NCBI GenBank assembly: GCA_018398815.1
Contig: CM031604.1
Location: forward strand, 48,585,326-48,649,325
Direction of reading: 5' to 3'
Source: Conus ventricosus
Taxonomy: Eukaryota > Mollusca > Gastropoda > Neogastropoda > Conidae
Length of the DNA stretch: 64,000 nucleotides
This document shows, in pieces, positions 25,385-36,349 of the stretch. How positions within the stretch are numbered: the stretch's first letter is position 1; every line of letters begins with the position of its first letter. The position numbers and the translations under genes were made by a program. Under the pieces are notes generated by a model. The model was not told the DNA's origin, did no database searches, and saw only the letters and a program-made list of their open reading frames with translations.

Positions 25385-25642
25385 TGGAGAAATCCTGTCC
25401 ATGTTTTCACCACATGTTTGTGGACGCGCAATGCATAACATGCATGTGTCAAAGACTTGTGATTTCTACTTTAAAACAGCGAGGGTTGTTTTGGCTTGCA
25501 CAGAACTTCCGAAATCATTCTAATAAATTCATGTGTGCGTGGAGGGGAAAACATCACATTAAATCTCTCGGTCTGGGTGACAACAGAATCGAGAAATCTG
25601 TCTGATGTTTCATAGTCAAATCCCATTAGGCTGACTTTCTGA

Positions 25643-25734
<92 letters not shown>

Positions 25735-25745
25735 CGCGCGCGCTC
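25145..25745. repeat. Dispersed duplicated segment around (GA)n, copy B, ending in (TC)n-(CG)n
   Basis: A GA/GGA tract at 25,252-25,382 is followed by sequence matching 21,360-21,630. A TC run at 25,646-25,719 then passes into a CG dinucleotide run at 25,719-25,743. Confidence 0.85.
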
Positions 25746-26060
25746 GCACACACTCACACATACGCGCGTGCGCGCGCGCGCGCACGTGTATGTGTGTATG
25801 CTCAATCACGATCAAAAGTGAATTACAGATAAGGCGATACACAAAATGTTAATGAAATAACTGGGGGGAAAAAAGCTCGATCATAATTGTTTAAAACTGT
25901 ATAAAACATGACGTACCGTGAAGCATTTGAAACTCTCATAATTATCAAAGAGGCAAATCTGTTTCCATGTATTTCACACTCACTGGAACAATAGACACAT
26001 TGACCGTTTTACCACAGAAAGATTTGCGCCAATAAGCCAGAGAGAGAGAGAGAGGGGTGG

Positions 26061-26146
<86 letters not shown>

Positions 26147-26490
26147 GACAGCCAAACAGACAGACAGACAGGCAGACTGACGGAAAGACAGAGGCAGAAT
26201 GAGAGTAAAGGCGCTATTTTGTGTCGTTTTGCGACCCAGACATTTAAAAGTAAAACGGACTGACATGCTACTGTAGTTGTGTCAACATTTTGCGATGGGT
26301 ATAGTTTGATCTGAAGCAACATTTTCACTATAAATGCCATCAAGCGAATTTTCCTGAGCATTCCCTTTTACTGTGAGGGAACTTCTTCGTCGCTTTTTTT
26401 TCTTTCTTTTTTTCGAAAGCCCACTACTTGGAGATCAGCTATCCTGTGCGGAACATCCACAGGCACGTGCAGCTTGTCCGGTGTGTCTGA
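25746..26490. repeat. Third GA-centred duplicated segment and flanks
   Basis: Bases 25,950-26,320 resemble the segments at 25.15-25.25 kb (CTGTTTCCATGTAT, ACACACTAGAACAA-like) and 17.75-17.84 kb (AAACGGACTGACATGCTA-like). The GA run lies at 26,041-26,143. No gene is seen. Confidence 0.65.
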
Positions 26491-26491
26491 G

Positions 26492-26722
26492 GGGCCGGTG
26501 TCGTATATAATACTGTCGCCGTGGAATTGTATCGCAGCGATAGCATTTCACGTGAAATATTGTTACAGCGACAATAATTGCTGGAAAAAAATGTCGCGCG
26601 ACAACTTTTCACGAAAATGTCCCATAGAATATTGTAGCTGTCCATAAAATGCAGTATTTCCGGGAAATACTGTCGCTGCGACACGATTTTATGAGCGACA
26701 GTATTATATACGACACCGGCCC
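26492..26722. mobile_element. 231-bp MITE with 28-bp perfect terminal inverted repeats
   Basis: The left end GGGCCGGTGTCGTATATAAT plus ACTGTCGC is exactly inverted at the right end (GCGACAGTATTATATACGAC plus ACCGGCCC). The inside carries further short palindromes (TTTCACGTGAAA; AGTATTTCCGGGAAATACT). It has no coding capacity, so it would need a transposase from elsewhere. It sits in the retroelement remnant that Polinton-1 also interrupts. A clear target duplication was not found, and the superfamily is unassigned. Confidence 0.85.
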
Positions 26723-26925
26723 TCCTCTCTCAGAGATGGTGGCTGCGACTGAGTTCATGCTCTGCTGTTCAGTTTGTTTCACCACAGGGACACAGTGCGG
26801 TATGGACAAGGGATCGCCTGTGGTTCAGACTGTTACGCAGCGTACACAGACAAGCACTCCTCACAACAATGATGGCCACTGGCATGCGGCTGGGATGGTC
26901 TGCACTGGGGTTAATGATGACCATC
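26723..26925 (-). pseudogene. Cys-rich tail of LINE ORF2, left part of retroelement copy B
   Basis: Minus-strand peptide LCPCGETN followed by the EQQ/HEL stretch matches the CPCDEADQTEEH tail of copy A at 18.2-18.3 kb. Flanking bases (CTGGGATGGTCTGCAC) match GCCGGGATGGTCTGTAC of copy A. The sequence stops at 26,925, where Polinton-1 begins, and the upstream RNase H half resumes at 42,560. Confidence 0.75.
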
Positions 26926-27243
26926 AGAGAACAGAGAATGTGTGTTCTGGCTCCCCCGGTCTCAACCAGTTTCGACGGGCGACTCCAGAACACACATTTC
27001 TCTGTTCTCTGACAAGTAAGGCTTTAACAATGAATAATCCATCACACATTCTCTTTCAAAAACCCAAAAAATAACGGCCGGGCGACTCCAGAACACACAT
27101 TTCTCTGTTCTCTGACAAGTAAGGCTTTAACAATGAATAATCCATCACACATTCTCTTTCAATAACCAAAAAAAACGATTATCTACAAACATACATTACT
27201 GTGTAGGATTATCCGTTTTCAATACTAATTTACTAAAGTTTTC
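26926..27243 (+). repeat. Left terminal inverted repeat of Polinton-1
   Basis: It matches the reverse complement of 42,341-42,559. It differs by an internal tandem duplication: 26,976-27,077 is repeated at 27,079-27,165. The inner part (27,170-27,240) is the reverse complement of the last codons and stop of the ATPase gene, so an orphan ATPase tail sits here in inverse orientation. The outermost 85 bases form an interrupted palindrome. Confidence 0.9.
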
Positions 27244-28086
27244 AGGAGTAACGTAGGGGAAAGTAGCCGTGGCTGAACACGCCCCATAGAGTAACGTAGG
27301 GGAAAAGCAGCCGTGGCTGAACGCGCCCCATATACAAATGGTGGTGCTGGTGCACTAGGCTATCCGATTACTTACTACACAGCTTTGGGGTCGTCAGCAG
27401 AGAGAGACGTTCTATTTAGCCAAAGCCCGTTAAGGTCACGTTGTCCTCAGAGCAACGTGTGGCGAAGGATTGCTCATGGGTTTAAATGATATTTCCATTT
27501 AGACACGGAGGGAGAAACCAGTCTTGGAGCCATAGACATACGTGTTCTGCGTTTCACAAAAATATGTGCGTATGCGCACACACCCCACACACACACACAC
27601 TATTTATTAGTTCTCTGCATGTCTTCCACTGAAAGCCAGTTTTGACAAAGTGTTTCTTTTGCTGTACAGTCATCTATATAAATAATGTCTGCGTTTTAAG
27701 TTAGCCGGTCGCTCAGCCTGCTGACAAACTGTGGGGCCAAAAAATCAATACCGCCACACCTCCTCCCTACCCCTCTTCTCCCTCCTCTTCACCCCACTCC
27801 CTCCCGCCCAGCCTGCATTACAACATATTGCATCAGCCTTCTTGAACCTTCTCTTCCACGTCAACACTACCACGTGATTGGCCGTTGTCACAGCCCGGCC
27901 AATCAGCGAGGGGGTTACAATTAAGCGCTCACATGACTAGGTTAACCAACACCGGTTTCATCATTCCCCCACTGACTGCCGGACGAGCAGGACGCGTTTA
28001 CTGTGCTGTGTGCTTGTTTGTGTCATTTCTCCGAGTGCTGTGGTGGTGTGAAGACGGTGCTTTTTTTGCGAGAGAAGTGTTTGCAT
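27244..28086. other. Polinton-1 left subterminal region
   Basis: A 50-bp block (AGTAACGTAGGGGAAA ... GAACACGCCCCAT) is repeated twice at 27,249-27,341. A CA run lies at 27,586-27,600. The part before the next gene contains CCAAT-type sequence (GATTGGCC, CCAATCAGCG at 27,877-27,909), possible promoter elements in inverse and direct orientation. No gene is seen before 28,087. Confidence 0.5.
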
Positions 28087-28400
28087 ATGGCACAAAATAT
28101 AGCTGCAGTTTCAGAAGACAGAGTGGGTTCTGTGTTAGAAAAAGTTCTTGAATCACAAATACCTTTTCAACAACTTTATAGATTAATTATTTGGGTGTGG
28201 AAAACATGGAATCAGCTACAACTTTCCAACAAGCTCAAAATCTTCCATTACCACCGCCAACACCAACGGAATTGTGAACTGAAGAAGAAATGTTTCAAGG
28301 TTTTATGCTGTAGGCCTTCCCTTTCGTTTCATTTTTAGCAAGCTGAATGAAATTAAAACGAGATCTGCACATAACAATGACAAGCGAGCTCCAGCATCCC
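28087..28400 (+). pseudogene. Unknown gene X, internally deleted copy (pair of 50,491-51,330)
   Basis: The start reads MAQNIAAVSEDRVGS, close to MSQNAAVSEDGGDS of the second copy, and a proline-rich stretch follows (LPLPPPTPT in the second copy, one base out of frame here). After about 210 bp the sequence jumps to the C-terminal part of the longer copy (here KVLCCRPSLSFHF against KVLFGYPQFYTVG...), so the central ~500 bp are missing. I do not recognise the family. Its position next to the element end in both Polintons suggests it is a resident gene of this lineage, not a capsid or replication gene. Confidence 0.6.
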
Positions 28401-28439
28401 AGTAATCGTTAACGCAGAAGGCAACTGCTAAAGCACAGC

Positions 28440-28775
28440 CTAAAATAGGACCGTTCATGCGCCGTGAACGGCGACCTACTTGCTGGACTCCTGCCCCACA
28501 AAGCCCCGAACAGTTTTCTAAAAATTAGTTCTTACCTCGCCTGCTTTGACGTCATGCTTCGCCGTTCACGCGTACCGGTGAACGGTGGCCTACTTGCTGG
28601 ACTCCTGCCCCACAAAGCAACAGTTTTCTAAAAATAGTTCTTACCTCACCTGCTTTGACGTCATGCTTCGCCGTTCACGCGCGTGGGAAAGGTGGCCTAC
28701 TTGCTGGACTCCTGCCCCGTGCCTTTTGCTGTTGTGGTCGGCTGCTTCAACGTTTCAACCCATTCACCTGCTTAA
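28440..28775. repeat. ~120-bp tandem repeat, about 2.5 copies
   Basis: Units share CCTACTTGCTGGACTCCTGC, AACAGTTTTCTAAAAAT and GACGTCATGCTTCGCCGTTC. They begin at about 28,462, 28,580 and 28,688. A comparable ~115-bp repeat follows gene X in Polinton-2, with different sequence. Confidence 0.85.
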
Positions 28776-28975
28776 AGGCTGTCTTAGACGGCCGCTGGGC
28801 AATTGTCTTGTTTTATCAATCAGGCTTTTGTTAAATGCACTTGGTGGCTGCTTTGAACTTGCAACAAAAGAGCCAATGCATCACAAAAACGCAAGCACCG
28901 TCTTGCACCAAGTGGTGTTACACATGACAAATAATAAAGCTCTGTGTACACCACACACACTCCCACCCCCAAGTC

Positions 28976-29180
28976 ACCCCAAGTTCTTAATTAAGTTTTT
29001 AATTAAGTCACCCCAAGTTCTTAATTAAGTTCTTAATTAAGTTCTTAATTAAGTTTTTAATTAAGTTACTTCAAGTTCTTAATAAGTTCTTGATTAAGTT
29101 CTTAATTAAGTTCTTAATTAAGTTACCTCAAGATTGTAATTAAGTCGTCCTTTAAGTACAACTAAGTTCTTATTCAAGTT
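28976..29180. repeat. AT-rich 12-bp tandem repeat (AAGTTCTTAATT)
   Basis: About fifteen imperfect units of AAGTTCTTAATT lie just beyond the stop of the small minus gene. A related but longer AAGTTCTTA-type array is found at the equivalent place of Polinton-2 (63,150-63,440). The unit contains the palindrome TTAATTAA. Confidence 0.9.
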
Positions 29181-29199
29181 ATCTTATCAAAAAAACAAT

Positions 29200-29442
29200 T
29201 TATGTTTTTATCTTAAATAGTAGATGTCTAATATAGTACACACACGCCTCAAAAAACGCGTCATCGTTGAGGATGTCTTGCTTAACGCCCTTGGTGTGAG
29301 ATTGGTTAGCATAGATCTTAATGAAGTTCTTACATCCTAAGCAACCGCATTGATTACAATTCTGGTCTATGGAAATGTCTTTTATAGACTCCATGTCTTT
29401 ATTTATTGACTCCATCATTTTAAACAAATAATAATCCGCCAT
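29200..29442 (-). CDS. Small Cys-rich protein of Polinton-1, unknown function
   Basis: An 80-codon minus frame without interruptions. It contains CNQCGCLGCKNF, a compact cysteine cluster that could bind metal. It lies 3' of the other small minus genes and before the AT-rich repeats, as would the last gene of a short minus-strand operon-like cluster. I know no family for it. An equivalent was not found in Polinton-2. Confidence 0.4.
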   Translation of the reverse strand: MADYYLFKMMESINKDMESIKDISIDQNCNQCGCLGCKNFIKIYANQSHTKGVKQDILNDDAFFEACVYYIRHLLFKIKT

Positions 29443-29469
29443 GATCTATTTTTATCAAAAATAATTAAA

Positions 29470-29945
29470 TTTAAGTTCTTAAAATATTATTGCATTTTAA
29501 ATGGATCAAAATGATTTTTTGTTATTGGCGGCGCTGGCGTGCTGTTGTCTTCTGTATTTAATGGTTCAGGTTGTTTTAACTTCTTTTGTTTTTGTTGCCC
29601 TTCTTTATATATTTTATAACCGTAATAACTGCCCCAGCAGCAGCAATGGCGCCAAAATGGCAACAGTTTTAAGTTCAATATTCCATGAAGACTTTGGTGC
29701 CCTTGAATTAACTTGCTCTTGTTCTGGAGCTGGCATTGGATCAACTGTTGGCGTTGGCGGTGTTATGTTTTCATTATGAGTTATATTCTGTGATTGTAAC
29801 TTTAATTTTCTTTGTCTGTTTAACTCTGCTACTCTTTTCCCTGCTGCAACACGCAGGATGTTTACTGGTCACTTTCTCGACTTGATTCAGTGTTTTCTGA
29901 TTCAATGTTTCCTGATTCTGCTGATTTTCCGACTCGTTCATTTTG
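29470..29945 (-). pseudogene. Small conserved Polinton gene (PGR-AGRKLAE motif), frameshifted
   Basis: Minus strand, starting MNESENQQNQ at about 29,943. A basic segment after RVAAGKRVAEL-like sequence is followed by a short hydrophobic stretch (AILAPLLLLGQLLRL). The second element has the same layout at 62,701-63,160 (GRIEAGRKLAEWKRLQKANQ then a hydrophobic segment). Such short basic single-membrane proteins recur in Polintons. Their role is not known to me. Stops and shifts at 29,790 and 29,640 break it. Confidence 0.5.
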
Positions 29946-29988
29946 AAGGGAAATAAAATCTATATGATTAAAGTAATTAATCCCATGA

Positions 29989-30640
29989 TTAACGGCGATA
30001 ACATGTTCCAAATCTGTAATATAAATCACAACTTAGAGACTCTAATGACTTTGTTAAAACTGGATCTTGCGTTAAATCATACGTAAGATCTTGTTCAGAA
30101 TCAATGGGAGCAAATCGACTGACTAGTTTAGTGTACAAACTAAGAACCGTTTGTCCTACACTTTTTACCATTCTAGACCCCAGCTGCGCTTCTTACCTGT
30201 TTTGATACTTTATAATGTCTTGCGGCGACATCTGTTGAATTTGTTCTATGTGAATTCAGTTCCGAGGAACTGTTTTGTTTTCCACATGCTGCCAAAGATA
30301 AAACCTTTCCTTTTGGCCATAATAAGCTTGGTTATCATCTTTCTTATTTGTAAGTTCAGGACGTGTAGGCGCTCTGTAGCTATAGGCAGATCATCCCTGT
30401 TCATGATTTTATTATTTATTAAGTATTTTATTTTTTTAAATGTGCGAAAAAACTATTGCAACCTTTGTATACCATTCTGCCGTTATTGGAGGGCTAAGTG
30501 TAGGATACTCAATGCTTGGTATAAGCTGTTTAAAAATAAACCAGACAGATCTTGGCAAACTACGTCTTTGAGGATGCAGCAAGTAATGCCATTATTAAGC
30601 GTCGATAGCTACGTAAGATTTTCTTGTTAAGAAGGAAATA
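29989..30640 (-). pseudogene. Conserved Polinton gene with DPVLTKSLESL motif
   Basis: The last 60 codons are open (29,989-30,171) and include IDSEQDLTYDLTQDPVLTKS. Upstream in shifted frames lies IHIEQIQQMSPQDIIKY. The order of these blocks is kept at 62,230-62,640 of Polinton-2 (SIEQMQQLSTSDIEKVL, then VDSEEDLKYDYQQDPVLNKS), which proves a shared gene. I recall similar DPF/DPVL-type proteins from Polintons, but no function is established. It reads away from the integrase. Confidence 0.65.
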
Positions 30641-31098
30641 ATTCCAGAGATTATAATATGTAAAAAAATACCTTTATAAAATGGCTTCACTCGTATGTTG
30701 ATAGGTGGCGCTGTGGTAATGCGCTTGCTTTTAGGGACAGTAAATTAAGCATTTAGTAAATACGGGAGACGGCTGAGAGAAAAAGAATAACAAAGCTGTG
30801 GAGCAAATAGCTGCTGCACAAGATCACTATGAAAAGAGGAGGAATTGAGCAGTTAGATTTTATTAATAACACACTGATAAACAGGGTCATGCAGCTTACA
30901 CGTTTTAAAGCGTTGATCAAGCATTAAAAGAATATTATCTTGTAACGGGCAATCCAATCGAAGACATTTGCCCCCACAAATTTCAGCAACTTTAATCATC
31001 CATAGAAAAAACAAAAAGATGCAAGAAAATAGCGTTTATTGTTCGTGGGTATTATGACTGTTGTCTATTTTGTTTGCGCATACTATTGGCTGAATAAA
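30641..31098. other. Divergent intergenic region between small genes and integrase
   Basis: No gene is seen. This gap separates the minus-strand small genes from the plus-strand integrase, so promoters for both directions would be expected here. No specific motif could be assigned. Confidence 0.4.
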
Positions 31099-32074
31099 AT
31101 TTGATCTAAAATATATTATTCACCAAAAGGATCTTGGAAGGAATCCAGGCAATTAAATGCTAAGCCAAGCAGCGGGGGTTAGTTGAACAAACAGCAAAGG
31201 AATGGTTTTCTAAACAAGCGATTTGGCAAATTTATTGTCCTGCACCTAGGACGAATGCAGTTGACCCACACTTTGTCATACAACTCCAAAACGACACCCA
31301 TCAAATGGACCTTCTTATTTACCTCTGAACGATTAGACGAAAAAAGATGTAAGTACGCACTTACAGTCATTGACATAGCTTCAGTACAATGATGCGGAAA
31401 CCATTTAACAACAAAAGAGTGCTTCTGCTGTTGCTGTCGCTATACGGCTATATACCAAACGAGGCCCGCTAATTATCCTCGCATGATTCACGTCGATGAA
31501 TGACAATGATTTAAAGGCCTGAGAGCTGAATCCATTTATTGTTAAAACATTGAAGTTACCATTAAAAGAGGCATTCCAGGTGTTCACAGATCACCAAGGC
31601 TATAGTCGAAAACTTTAACAAAAGTTAGCAGAAAGGACTTTTTTCTTACCAGTATCACAGAAGAGCTGGAGTGACAATTCTCGCAATCAGAATGGAGTTA
31701 GAAGACTGCCTCAGTTTTGCGCGCAATGTAATGAAGGAATTTAATGGGCTAAAACCGTACAAGCTATCAAAAGTAAAACATAATAAATGCGCTGAAGACT
31801 CTAGTACACCCAGCAACTATTTACCGTTTGCGTTTAAAAGTAGGTTAAATTTATTACCGGGGGAAGCAGGATGGGGTCACTCGCTAAGGGAACGATCCAG
31901 TTTGGAGGGGGGGGGAGTGTTGATCCATATGAAATAAAAAGAATTGTAAAGATGAATCCGCCCGTGTATTATTTACGAGGAAAAACTGACACAACAAAAC
32001 AACCAGCTCCTCAAAGATCTTTTGTTAAAGAAGAACTGCCAGATAATCCCACCAGACCACAAGTTCCGCTTTAA
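31099..32074 (+). pseudogene. Polinton integrase (retrovirus-type rve), frameshifted
   Basis: The N-terminal part starts near IYYSPKGSWKG. The catalytic core shows KKMCKYALTVIDIAS-like sequence (KYALTVIDIAS at about 31,350), the hallmark first-Asp region of Polinton integrases. It continues with GPLIILA/GFTSMNDN, then HSRCSQITKAIVENFNK, KGLFSYQYHRRAG and NVMKEFNGLKPYKLSK. The C-terminal domain has YEIKRIVKMNPPVYYLRG and QRSFVKEELPDN, ending at 32,074. At least five frame changes occur, and the DDE residues cannot all be confirmed. It would join element ends to target DNA. It is convergent with PolB, leaving three bases between the stops. Confidence 0.85.
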
Positions 32075-32077
32075 TTA

Positions 32078-35000
32078 TTATACGGTTCTATAATCTCCAT
32101 ATGCATATGAAAAACTTGGATTAACAAAACACACGTGTTGTGTTTGTTTGATCTAATGATATTCTGTGTTACAACCGAATTTTTGGTGTTGATTCTGTAG
32201 GATTACGATCGTAGAATTTTACGTTGACTTGAGAGAAAGTCTTAATTGCCAAAACAATGTTCTTCTGATCAGTTGTATGCGATATGTTTGACTGCACAAC
32301 ACTGCGCAGTTATTCCTTTTGCTTTCTTCAATGGTTTCTCCTGGTCGAAATACTGTACATTTACGACCTTAAACAACAACTCCTTGAGCACTTTCCAGAT
32401 AATTCCATCCTTCATCTTTCTAAAACCTTTTGTTAGTAATTGATGCAAAGGCGACTCTTTAGGTAATCGATGTGTCGTCCATCCCGCATGTCCTTTAGAT
32501 ACTTCTAATTCCATGTCTTTTATAGATGTCTTCAGTAGGGATATCTATAACAAAATGTCTGGATCTGTGTAAAGTACTCTGGACTTGGATACGAGAGGCT
32601 TAATAAGTAGTCAAAAAGAATTTTCTAACATCAAACGCTTTGTGATAATTCTAAAACGGTAAAACCCAATAAATACCGGTTTGTCAATTTGGAATTTCGT
32701 TTTTTCATCATTACCAAAAACGCTGATAATGTAATCTTTGAAGTCCTGATAATTTGGTTTGAAGTCAGCTTAAATGCTACATACTTCTCTGGTGACCAAT
32801 CTGACGTCTTTGCGCTGCTGCGGATTCTCTCATAGTCTTTCAAAACAGCTGCTTGTTCATCAGCTTGAAAAATCTTTTCTGAAGCATCTGTGGATTAGTT
32901 CTAATATTCAGTGTTCTTCATGATGTATGGTTTCTAGGACTGTTCTTGATCAAAAGCAATTATTCGATGAACAGCTGTCAACTTCAAACCGTGTCTATAT
33001 AAATTTGTAGAAAGTCAGTAATGACAGACATAATTTTTTTTTGCCCTCGAAAGAATAGGCACAAGTTTAGGCGGCTTCTCTTGGATTCATCTTTAGCTTT
33101 CTGCTGCTAAACGGCTAGTTCATATGCTGGTCATGGAGTTCAGGAGGATATTCTAAGTTCAACTTCTACGAATGTATCGCGCTGTATGACACAGGCGTCA
33201 AAACTGCCCAAACACTTTTAATCTTTTAGATATTATTTTTTTTTTCGGATTGTTTCTGTGTTACATTTTAAAAGTTGCGTAAGGGAAGTCGATTGCGCCA
33301 TTGCCCCATCCATTACAGATAGTTTCATATAATACATGTGATTGTTAGACCTTTTATCGGATCATAGTCGTCCAAGTATTTGTTGTTTGCTTTACAGTAT
33401 AATGGTGTGCCGCATCCTAATTTCTCCACGCAAATCCGTTTTCAATCATCTGAATCTATTTGGTAGGTCAGACAATAAATCAATTTGTTACTCCAGTAAA
33501 CTTTAAGAAAGCGTCCCAAATCATCCCGGGCGAGAAATATAATGGCGGGATCCTGGGCAGTAATGTTTCATGCAGGTCTATCGTAATTTTCCAAAGACGT
33601 CCGCAGATCAAACATGTATCTGCCATCAAGTAGGAGTCATGATGTTCCCATCGTTTTTTCACTCTAACTTCTGCCACGATCTTGGAGCATGCTGGTAATC
33701 AGATCACTAATGTTCCTTTCCTCTAGACTGAAAAGATCGCGCCTTTAGGAGGAAGTGTGGTCTTCGTCAAAACACCCTTTCCCAATGGTTCATGGTATTC
33801 ATAAGGCGTAAACACCCTTTCTAACGAGAGTTGGGTCTAAATATTCTTCCGTTATTGGGCAGGACTTTAGGACATAGCCAGCGACTCTAACGAACCCCAT
33901 CTGTGCTGCCATAGAGTCATAAAAATGACTGTTATTTAAAGTGAAACACATGTAATTTTCTGTTGAACTGTAGCAATGCATGTTACCTCTGATAGGAGTC
34001 GGTTATCTGCCTTTTTCATTATCACAGTATGCAGAGTAGTAACCTCGCAAGTTTGTGGGAAAGAATTATAGGCAGCTTCCATGTCTTTGGTTCAAACCTT
34101 TAGTTGAAGATTGCAGTTGTTGTGCGCTGCTCCTCTTGAACTTTCAACTAATGTGATCTGGGTCTCTTACTTTTGGATGGCTTCTGCATGAAGTTCTAAC
34201 CACAAATTCCAACATTGTGTGGCTGGAGTCATACTGTTGTTGGTCTGCTGGCTTCATTATGATTTCAGATAAATTCAGATTATTTGCAACATTCATTTCG
34301 CACTTGCAGCATGCGCTGTAAAAATCTTCTAGCCGCATTAGGCCCTCTATATAATTCTTGGCGTTTGGATGAGCGCCATGAGCCGGACCTGACAATTAAT
34401 GAGGCAAATGCAACAATTTGTTGATTACTCATTAAGACTGTTTTTCGAAGTTTTTGTGGCGCTGGCTCTCTTAAGAAAATAAGCGACGCAAAGTCTGCGT
34501 AAACAATGTAAGGAGAAATTTTGCAGTTTTTTCCAGTTCTTTATAACTAACTTTACTGCCTTCTGGGCGGGCCGGTTAACTTAGTTCGTTATTAAGTCAA
34601 CTGGGCCGATACAATGTTTCTTATGTTCACTCGCCGCTTTAATACAGGTGGAATTCTTGTTAAACATTTTTCTACAGAATTCTTGTTTGCCATAATTTTT
34701 TTGTAGTATGCGCCAGATAAGTCTATCATTGTGCGTATCAATGTGTTTAATGCGGTAGCGGTTGAAAAACATCAGCAGTAAGTTCATCATGATTTTTGTT
34801 CTGGTTCGCCAATTGTTGGGCTGTGCTTGGCACTTTAATCGGCTGTAGATTTGTTTCTTCATCCCATGTGTAGACATTAACAGTTATTGGTTTGTTTTGT
34901 TCTCAAAATGTTCAAATTTTGTCTATACCAACAGGAAAGGATATTCCATCGAAGGTTAAGATCTTTGATGTAATCCCAATAGTTAGACACTCTCTCTGCG

Positions 35001-35300
35001 TTTTTGGGATAGATGCAGCCTTGCGAGAACACCACAATAAACATTTGTTGTCTGTATTTTTGTTATGTTTAGGAACTCGCTTTTTTTTCGCAACTAATTG
35101 CTGGACCCTGGAGGTAGTGGAATGTAAGACCTTGCTTACAATCGGTTGTATACTTAGACTGTTTTAATCTGATCTCTATGACTTCGGCCTTGAACAACCA
35201 GAGCCTCTCACTTTTAGCTTCTTCAGCGGCCACATCAAATTGTGTAAGCAGTTGTCTGCCCAACCGGCTGTTAAGTCATTATGAGAAAGAATAGTCTGTT
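32078..35300 (-). pseudogene. Protein-primed family B DNA polymerase (Polinton PolB), frameshifted
   Basis: Ordered minus-strand blocks match Polinton PolB. They are an N-terminal part (GRQLLTQFDVAAEEAKSERL, 35.26 kb), SGPAHGAHPNAKNY (34.39 kb), CPITEEYLDPTLVRKGVYA (33.85 kb), HHDSYLMADTC and PLYFSPGMIWDAFLKFTGVT (33.65-33.48 kb), CKANNKYLDDYDPIKG (33.4 kb), NRYLLGFTVLELS (32.66 kb), a decayed polymerase C region reading VIDIPT (32.54 kb), and the thumb to a stop at 32,078 (PSFSYAYGDYRTV). The polymerase A motif is decayed (CIIMKLSVMDGAMAQ). Many stops and frameshifts show it is inactive. It would replicate the element. Confidence 0.85.
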
Positions 35301-35309
35301 GTTTAGTCG

Positions 35310-35690
35310 TGACCATACTTCTAGATTTTCTTCATTTATTGTTACATAGTCGATTAAACCAGCTAACCCCAAAAAAAATGTTTTTTAACCTTTTTTTTTT
35401 TAAAAAAAAAAAAAACTTACTGGAGGGTCTATTGTTAGTTTACCTGTAATTGAGAAATTGCATGAGCAACACTTGCCTTACGTTTGTTGGATCAATGACA
35501 TTCTAAACTCAATATCATCAGTGCTCTTGATAAATTTTCTTGATTGCTTCAAACCTTTCGTCTGGACTCATATATCTGATCCATGCTGAGTTTTCTTTTC
35601 TAACTCAAATTATTTTTTAATCAAAAAAATTATTAATCAATATCGTTGGTCTATTTGTGTTTAGATCTTAAACTAAAGTATAACTCACCT
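35310..35690 (-). other. Short minus-strand frame and poly-A/T tract
   Basis: A T/A homopolymer hairpin lies at 35,389-35,414. On the minus strand at about 35,590-35,430 the peptide AWIRYMSPDERFEAIKKIYQ is open and resembles short helical Polinton ORFs. It is too short to assign. Confidence 0.35.
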
Positions 35691-35699
35691 TTTGGCGTT

Positions 35700-36275
35700 G
35701 TTAATGTGAGCTGTTTAGAGCAGTGTTTTAATAGTTTCGTTTACTTTTTTTAAGGCATTCCTTTTTTATCTGCTCGGCGTCTAGGCTTTTGAGAAATACT
35801 TGTTCCTCAGCCCTTCTTTGAAGATCAAAATTTTGTCTTTTGTAGTCATTATTAAAATCAGGCCTGCGTAAACGACTAAATTTCTTCATCCGTGATTTTT
35901 GAGTCAGCTAGTGCTTTATTTATTATTCGATTTAAGGAACTAAGTTTAGCTGTTATTAGTTGAACCATAGCTCGTGTGCTTTTGGGAGTTTAGTTTTTAT
36001 TTTTTTGCTAGCAGCACCTACAGCTAATGAACCACAGGCCAAGTAGCTAATAGACAAACCGCCCCTAGAGGTAAAGCTGCGGGGGTGTGCCTATGCCTGA
36101 TGCTAAAAGGCCAACACTCGTTCCTGCTTGGATGCGGCGCTTATAGTTGAAGCTCCAGTTTTAACATTAATTAAAAGCATTAAAGGCAGCAGAATAACCT
36201 TTCGTTTGGTTTTGCTGTATTTTGAAATGTCTGCTCTAGTTTTTGTAAATAGCATTTGTGTAATGTTTAGTTAAT
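35700..36275 (-). pseudogene. Small glycine-rich membrane protein of Polinton-1, frameshifted
   Basis: The minus strand has a hydrophobic Gly/Ala-rich part in which two frames together read KTGASTISAASK, VGLLASGIGTPAA and YLACGSLAVGAASKKIK. It is followed by a helical tail NRIINKALADSKITDEEI and a lysine-rich end. Polinton-2 has the matching gene at 59,649-60,225 (LGVAVLATVGVG, AVLKKLTPKLQKH, ITDEEFEKLMADAMI). The pattern of membrane segment plus ITDEEF-type helix is a recurring Polinton protein, probably virion or membrane associated (inference). Confidence 0.65.
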
Positions 36276-36349
36276 CTAAAGGTTTTTATGCAGTGCGGTT
36301 TCTACTATATCTTACTCTTGGCAACTCGGCGTGTAGGCATATTTGAATA

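Noticed and set aside
28976..29180. Telomeric repeat
   Set aside because: The unit AAGTTCTTAATT is not a known animal telomere motif and occurs inside a transposon.
32246..32443. Plus frames over 32.2-35.2 kb
   Set aside because: They lie opposite the PolB pseudogene, whose minus-strand motifs are clear.
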